Origin: Dipteronia dyeriana
Taxonomy: Eukaryota; Streptophyta; Magnoliopsida; Sapindales; Sapindaceae
Length of the DNA stretch: 64,000 nucleotides
Direction of reading: 5' to 3'
Assembly (NCBI GenBank): GCA_032871835.1
Contig: CM065298.1
Coordinates: 109,495,476-109,559,475, forward strand
The notes under the pieces are model-generated. The model did not search any database and had not been told where the DNA came from. It saw nothing but the letters and a program-made list of their open reading frames with translations. Shown here piece by piece: positions 58,986 through 64,000 of this stretch; position 1 is the first letter of the stretch, and the number at the start of each line of letters is the position of its first letter. The position numbers and the translations under genes were made by a program.

Positions 58986-60445
58986 ATTTCTCAACGATTC
59001 CGACCAATCTTCTGACATTTCTTTCTTCTTTACTTCAGCCAGCTTGGTTTCTAACACTGATAACAAATTATTCTTGTTGTCTCTCCTCTTAACAGCCCAC
59101 TACTGCTTAAGAAAATATTTCATAGTCTTGACCATGGATGAAAGCACAAACCCCTTTGAACCCGACTTGCCACCATCTCTCCAACTCTTCCTAGCGTAGT
59201 CCACTAAGGGTGTGTTTGGTGTGCGGGATAGGATTGGACTATTTTTTAAGATATGAGATTGGATTGGATTGGATTTGATTAATTATAATATTTCCGTGTT
59301 TAGTGCAACATGGGATTGGACTAAAAATAGTGTTATAATGTGTTTGGTATGTAATGGGATTGGAGAAAAATAATGTAATAATAAATTGTAAAAATAAATT
59401 TTACAATTATCTCTCAACCCATGTTTTCAAAAAAATTAAAAAATTAAAAAATCTTTCCACCCACAAAAAAAAATATCTCCACCCACACTTCACATGCCGG
59501 TCAATTACCACTCCCCAAAAATATCTTATTTCTCTCGATCATCTCACTTAATTTATTCTTCTTTCCCTATGTTCTTCAACTCCTTTTCAAGACTTAATTT
59601 CTTCTTCTTTATTGACTCGATCCTCTCTCTCACTTAATTTCTTCTTATTTCTCTGTTCTTCAACTCTGTTTCCAAATTTCTCTATCTTAATTTTATTTTA
59701 TTTTATTTTTAATTTCATTTAAAAAAAAAATAAAACTTGAAAATACTGTATTGTCAGTCATGTGATCATGAGATAAGTTCACTGCTGAAGATATAAATTG
59801 ATGGTGGTAGGGTTTTGGAATTATGGGTTTTAGGTGATTATGTTTTAGGTTTTAGATCCGGGAAGATTTTGGATTCTGATGGTATTTGTTGTGGAAATAG
59901 ATGATTGATTGATTTTTTAATTTTGCTTTTCATTTTTCTGGGTTTGACGATTGAAAATCAACTCTCCTTCAAATTATTTTTATGGTTTGATATGTGGTGG
60001 ATTCCAGATAAAAACAAGATAACAAAAGGTTGAGACTAAAATAGTCCCAGCGTTCACGGCGAGATTATTTAGTACCGTCACAACAGGATAAGTGGTAGGG
60101 TCTACCGGATTGGTTGTCCAATCCTGAGTGTCCACCAAACATGGGATCAAGATTGGAAATAAGCAAATCCTGTCCAATCCGGTGCAACAAACACACCCTA
60201 AGTTCTTATCTTCCAACCAAGAATTGTAGAATCGAAAAGGGTAAGGACCCCAATCGACTCTTGGAACACCAACTAGAATAGGATTGTGGTCTGAAGGCTT
60301 CAAGGGAGGCCTTTTTGCACAAGGTTGGGAAACCACGAAAGTATCGTAAGGGATATTAGAAAGCAGTCCAACCTCGCCCACGACGACTTCTCCTTATAAT
60401 TAGACCACGTATAAACTATGTCTTGCATGAGGATGTTGTAAGCCT
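58986..60445 (-). pseudogene. L1 LINE endonuclease C-terminus and linker, split by a Harbinger element
   Basis: Minus strand from 60445: DIVYTWSNYKEKSSWARLDC, SDHNPILVGVPRVDWGPYPF (the SDH box of the endonuclease) and NSWLEDKN. After removal of 59208-60198 it continues LVDYARKSWRDGGKSGSKGF and RDNKNNLLSVLETKLAEVKK. This is the same LINE type as at 11033. The fragment is bounded by LTR sequences on both sides and lacks RT. Confidence 0.82.
59208..60198. mobile_element. PIF/Harbinger-like non-autonomous transposon (991 bp), duplication TAA
   Basis: Ends are GGGTGTGTTTGG...GGATTGGAC and, reversed, GGGTGTGTTTGTTGCACCGGATTGGAC; TAA flanks both sides (59205-59207 and 60199-60201). Three-base TWA duplications and such ends are typical of PIF/Harbinger elements. 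Removing the element with one TAA restores the LINE frame on the minus strand (WLEDKN then LVDYARKSW). No transposase is encoded, so it depended on another element. Confidence 0.85.
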
Positions 60446-60449
60446 TAGA

Positions 60450-61040
60450 GTCGCGCAGCGGAAGGAGATTTTCAAAACATTTTAAAAATATTTTAAGCGA
60501 CTTAACTACCATATATGATATATAAGAATAAATAATAGGTAAGATTCGAAATCATATCTACATGCTAACTCCTTCGTTCTTTCACTTCTCGATATAGTTT
60601 TTTGATTTGTACCACTGGATCTTTCTCACTATCTTCCAGGTTCTTGCAATTGTGTGTGGGCGCGTCACGGGCTTCAGAAAGTTATAAAGAGGTTGAAGAA
60701 ACAACACAAAACAACTCTTGCTTTGTGTGTGGAGAATTCGGCCACCTTAGATCAAAGACAAAATAAACAAAAACTTTTTTTTCTTTTCACTTGACCGCAC
60801 CGGTTTCTTGCTTTCTTCTTTCTTTTGTTTCACACGCTGTTGTATTTTTTAACCACTCTCAATTACATTAATAAAGAGTTTTAAAAAGGTTACAACACTT
60901 GATACGATAGAATTAGTTTTTAAAATATCTAATATTCAAAAACCTAATATCCTTTATCATATTTTAAAATATCAAATATTTAAAAACAAAATAACATGAT
61001 ATCTTATATCATGATAGGGTTACTAGTGACCTAGATTAAA
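60450..61040 (-). mobile_element. LTR fragment related to the solo LTR at 41241
   Basis: Similar to 41300-42100: CTTGGTCTGTACCACTGATC there resembles TGATTTGTACCACTGGATC here, then GGGCGCGTCACG and a CTTTTGACCG/CTTGACCG block in the same order. It represents the end of the same LTR family and is cut at about 61040. A TCGCGCAGCGGAAG motif at 60449-60462 lies at the junction with the LINE. Confidence 0.6.
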
Positions 61041-61077
61041 TATGATCCTAAATTCCATTTAATTCAATATTGTCACT

Positions 61078-62232
61078 AGGGGTAGGTAAAAAACCATTGA
61101 CCCAAACCGAACAGTTAAACCGAACCAATCAAATTGGTTTTTTTTCCGGTTTTTATAGGTTGACTGGCTTAGTTCGGTTCTTTTTTTATGAAATCGAATT
61201 TATCCAGTTCGGTTTTCGGTTCGCTGCCAATAACCAAAAACCGATGTATATATAAAAAAAAAACCTAAAATTTTCGGCATTCAGGAGCCCCTTTACATAT
61301 TCCAAACACAAACCCTAAAATTCTCTCAACTCTCCGTTATCACTTGTCCACTAGTCGATGTTCCTTCCAGCCGTCCGCTAGTCGCCATTCTTCCGACTGT
61401 TTGTTGCTCTTCCAGCCGTCTACTGCTCTCTAACGCTTTTTCTCCATCAAATCTCCAACGATTCCACTGACCCAACTCTTCTCTACACATTTTCCTTCTA
61501 GGTACATCTTTTTCTAGATTCAACTAATAATCTTCTAGTTGTTTGAATGTTGGTCATTCTTCAATTTCTGATCTACAATTTACTGATTTGTTTTTGTTCT
61601 ATATCTTCTTTCAAATCTCTCATGTTTTAATTTTCTTTTCTTTTTAACTATTTATCAATTTATTTTAGTATTTTCATTCAGGTCTACAATGTTTACTATC
61701 ATTTTATATCAATTTTTACCATTTGTTTATTTATTTTTGTTCCCCTTTTATTACCAGATATTATTTTCCATATTTTAGGTTATTTTGAGAGATAAATTTG
61801 GTAGTGAAACCAAATATTTGGGTTTGGTAGAGCAATTTCTACATATTTGGATTTGGTTTGGTTTGGTTTGTGCCTTTAATGATGGTGTTATCGTTAATTT
61901 CCCTTTTAATTGCTTTTTTTTAGGAAAAAAAAACGAACTTATAAAATTTTTTCGTTTCCGTCTATACATATCCATAATTAATCTTGTTGGATTTTAATCT
62001 TTAGATGCAGATGAGATGAAATGGGAATGATGTTGTTGCAAACATCACCATGATAGAGTTCTATGTATAATATATTTGGGAAGTGGTAAATTTCAATACT
62101 ATTTTAATTTTTTACACAAATAATATAAATGGTTTAGGTCGTCATGTTCATGTCATTTTAACTTTGTTTGATCTTTATATTAACTCTGATTTTGAATTTG
62201 TTAGGTTGCTTCGATGAGAATTGACCACCCCT
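61078..62232. mobile_element. Candidate hAT-like element with AGGGGTGG ends
   Basis: Starts AGGGGTAGGTAAAAAACCATTGACC and, reversed, ends AGGGGTGGTCAATTC; both ends carry a short AGGGGTRG followed by GTCAA or its relatives. The left part has GGTTCGGTT-type repeats (61100-61230) and an open 5'-leader-like CT-rich stretch (61290-61500). No transposase frame and no verified 8-bp duplication. Confidence 0.35.
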
Positions 62233-62510
62233 GTGCATGTTCATTTCAGAAAGCAACCTTTTAGAAAATGCAAATGGGAAGCTACCTTTTGGAAAATGTT
62301 CCTCAAGTTCTTATTATAATATTCTCTGCTAAGATATGAATTTTGACTATTGTCTACTGAGTTATTGGCAAATTCTTTCTTGCTGGTGATGCCATTAATA
62401 CTGTAGAATTGCATGAGCTTTTCTATGTTATGTGGGATTTAAAGGACCTGCTATATCATTGCAAGAAAATGTCATCATCTTGTAAAGTACACGATAAATA
62501 TATATATAAC

Positions 62511-62930
62511 AATTGGAGGTTGACATGGAACATATTCTAGATAAACCGAAATCTCAAATCCAAAACTAAATCGATTTAAAACACGACAGTGTATGTAATT
62601 CTCATTCACAACAATAAAAATATTGATCTATTAATTGGAGGTTCACATGTAACATGTTCTAGATAAACCGAAATCTCAAACCCAAAACTAAACCGATTTA
62701 AAACATGACAACGGATGTAATTTTTATTTACAAACAACAGAAATATTGAGTATATATTTTAAAACATGACAACGGATGTAATTTTTATTTACAAACAACA
62801 GAAATATTGAGTATATATATATATAATTGGAGGTCAACATGTAACATGTTCAAAACTAAACCGATTTGAAACACCACAGTATATGTAATTCTCATTTTGA
62901 ACAACAAAAATATTGATCTATTATGAGATA
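62511..62930 (+). repeat. Tandem repeat, about 122-bp period, three to four partial copies
   Basis: AATTGGAGGT starts units at 62511, 62633 and 62824, each followed by CATGTAACATGTTC- and AAACCGATTTAAAACA-like blocks. The block AAAACATGACAACGGATGTAA is additionally doubled at 62700 and 62761 (61-bp period). Non-coding. Confidence 0.85.
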
Positions 62931-62937
62931 TATAATA

Positions 62938-63071
62938 TTAATTAAAGTCAATTAATTAACGTGACCTTTGACAAACATCCAACAAAAAAGTTCACCCAAC
63001 TTGCAACTTTAATTAATAAACTACTGAAGCTTGTTCAAAGGTCACCTTAATTAATTGATTTTAATTAATTA
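62938..63071. repeat. Imperfect hairpin or small MITE (134 bp)
   Basis: TTAATTAAAGTCAATTAATT then AACGTGACCTTTGACAAAC is nearly the reverse complement of GTTCAAAGGTCACCTTAATT followed by AATTGATTTTAATTAATTA. The arms are about 38 bp around a loop of about 55-60 bp. It could be a MITE or a small-RNA hairpin; no target duplication is clear. Confidence 0.7.
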
Positions 63072-64000
63072 TATTCCCTATCATCGGACAAACTTAAGTT
63101 GGGTATCAAGTTATCAACGGATCGAAAGTAATTTCCATGAAAATTTTGTTTTGAATTTATTCAAATGGAATCAAAACATCAAGTTTTGGGGCGGATCTGA
63201 AAGGAGGGTTGATCCGACTACAACCGGGTTAGTTTTTTCTAAAAGAAAAAAAAATCATATTTATAATTAATTTCATTCACATCTCTCAACCCTCTCACTC
63301 TTCTCTCAATCGCACATCCCAACACAACTCTCTCTCTCTATGTATCTCTCCTCTCTCACGCCCAAACTCCCAAGTCCCTCCCTCTCTTTATCTCACTCAC
63401 TTCCCAACTCACAATTCACTAATCCTAATTAATAATTATCTTTTTCCCTCAAAGTTTTCGGTTATAAAATTGAATATAAAAAATATTCATATTCAATTCT
63501 TCAATTCACATATTATTTTAATTATGTATATTTTTTCTTGTTATCAAGATAAGATTTTGGGTTTATTATTCATAATTTTAAGTTATGCCCAGTTTGGTAT
63601 TATTGTGATGTGGGAAAAATTGCTTTTGATTCTGTTGTTGGGGAATTGCTTTTGGATTTGCTGTAAGAAGAATCAGTTGGGTGTTTGGTAAACTGATTTT
63701 TAAAAGTGTTGTGAAAACCAAAAGCAATTTCAATGTGTTTGGTAAAAAAATGTTGTGACTGAACAAAATTACTAGAAAGAACAAAAATGAATATTTAAGA
63801 TGATTTGAAAATAAATAATTTATTTTATTTTTGTATAACCATAAACATGTTATAAAATAACTAATTTATTTTATTTTTGTGTGACCATAAACTTATTATA
63901 AAATAAATAAATAAATTTTGTTAAAAAATATATAATTTTTCTTTAATATTTTTTTTTTATCTATTGCCACATATATTGTGAATATATCAAGAAAACTAAC
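63072..64000. other. Right-edge interval, possible start of another MITE
   Basis: CT-rich non-coding sequence (63290-63420), then AT-rich DNA. From 63590, CCCAGTTTGGTATTATTGTG and later GGTGTTTGGTAA and GTGTTTGGTAAAA resemble the ends and interior of hAT-type MITEs whose other end would lie beyond 64000. No gene seen. Confidence 0.35.

Overview
The window is nuclear DNA from a flowering plant, most likely a eudicot. The base composition is AT-rich, and one gene has consensus GT-AG introns. The repeat complement is typical of eudicots: Ty1/copia and Tat-lineage Ty3/gypsy elements, L1-type LINEs with a C-terminal RNase H, a PIF/Harbinger element, MITEs and solo LTRs. I cannot name the species. 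Only two host genes look functional: a DUF620-family gene (23684-26281, minus, three exons) and a single-exon organic cation/carnitine transporter (OCT) gene of the major facilitator superfamily (53447-55006, plus). A second OCT copy (32430-32736 and 43236-43854) is a pseudogene split by retrotransposons.

Layout. 1-11032 is most of a decayed Tat-type gypsy element on the minus strand, running off the left edge. It has a 5' LTR, a primer-binding site, gag-pol with two RNase H domains, a 99-bp tandem repeat and an opposite-strand extra ORF; a solo LTR with a 5-bp target duplication sits inside it. 11033-15860 is an L1 LINE cut in its RNase H by another solo LTR (target duplication GTTTA). 15860-18060 is AT-rich and gene-free apart from one MITE. 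18062-22600 is a second, reversed L1 LINE. 23.7-26.4 kb is the DUF620 gene. 27.5-30.6 kb is a terminal-inverted-repeat element holding a minisatellite and a solo LTR (target duplication CCAGA). 32.4-43.9 kb is the OCT pseudogene with copia element A, in turn interrupted by copia element B (two 366-bp LTRs, target duplication GTTAG) and by a solo LTR. 44.2-48.3 kb is a third copia element, reversed. 48.5-53.3 kb is AT-rich with duplications and MITEs, followed by the intact OCT gene. 55-64 kb is a graveyard: DNA-transposon remnants, the 3' end of a gypsy element, a LINE fragment carrying a clean PIF/Harbinger insertion, an LTR fragment, tandem repeats and a hairpin.

The two OCT copies are diverged paralogues about 21 kb apart in the same orientation. 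The intact copy should encode a 12-helix membrane transporter; the DUF620 gene is unrelated to it. Every other gene-like reading frame is transposon protein, and nearly all carry stops or frameshifts. I saw no evidence of a new multi-gene system. What stands out is the readable record of nested insertions and deletions, several with exact boundaries. All alignments and counts were made by eye.
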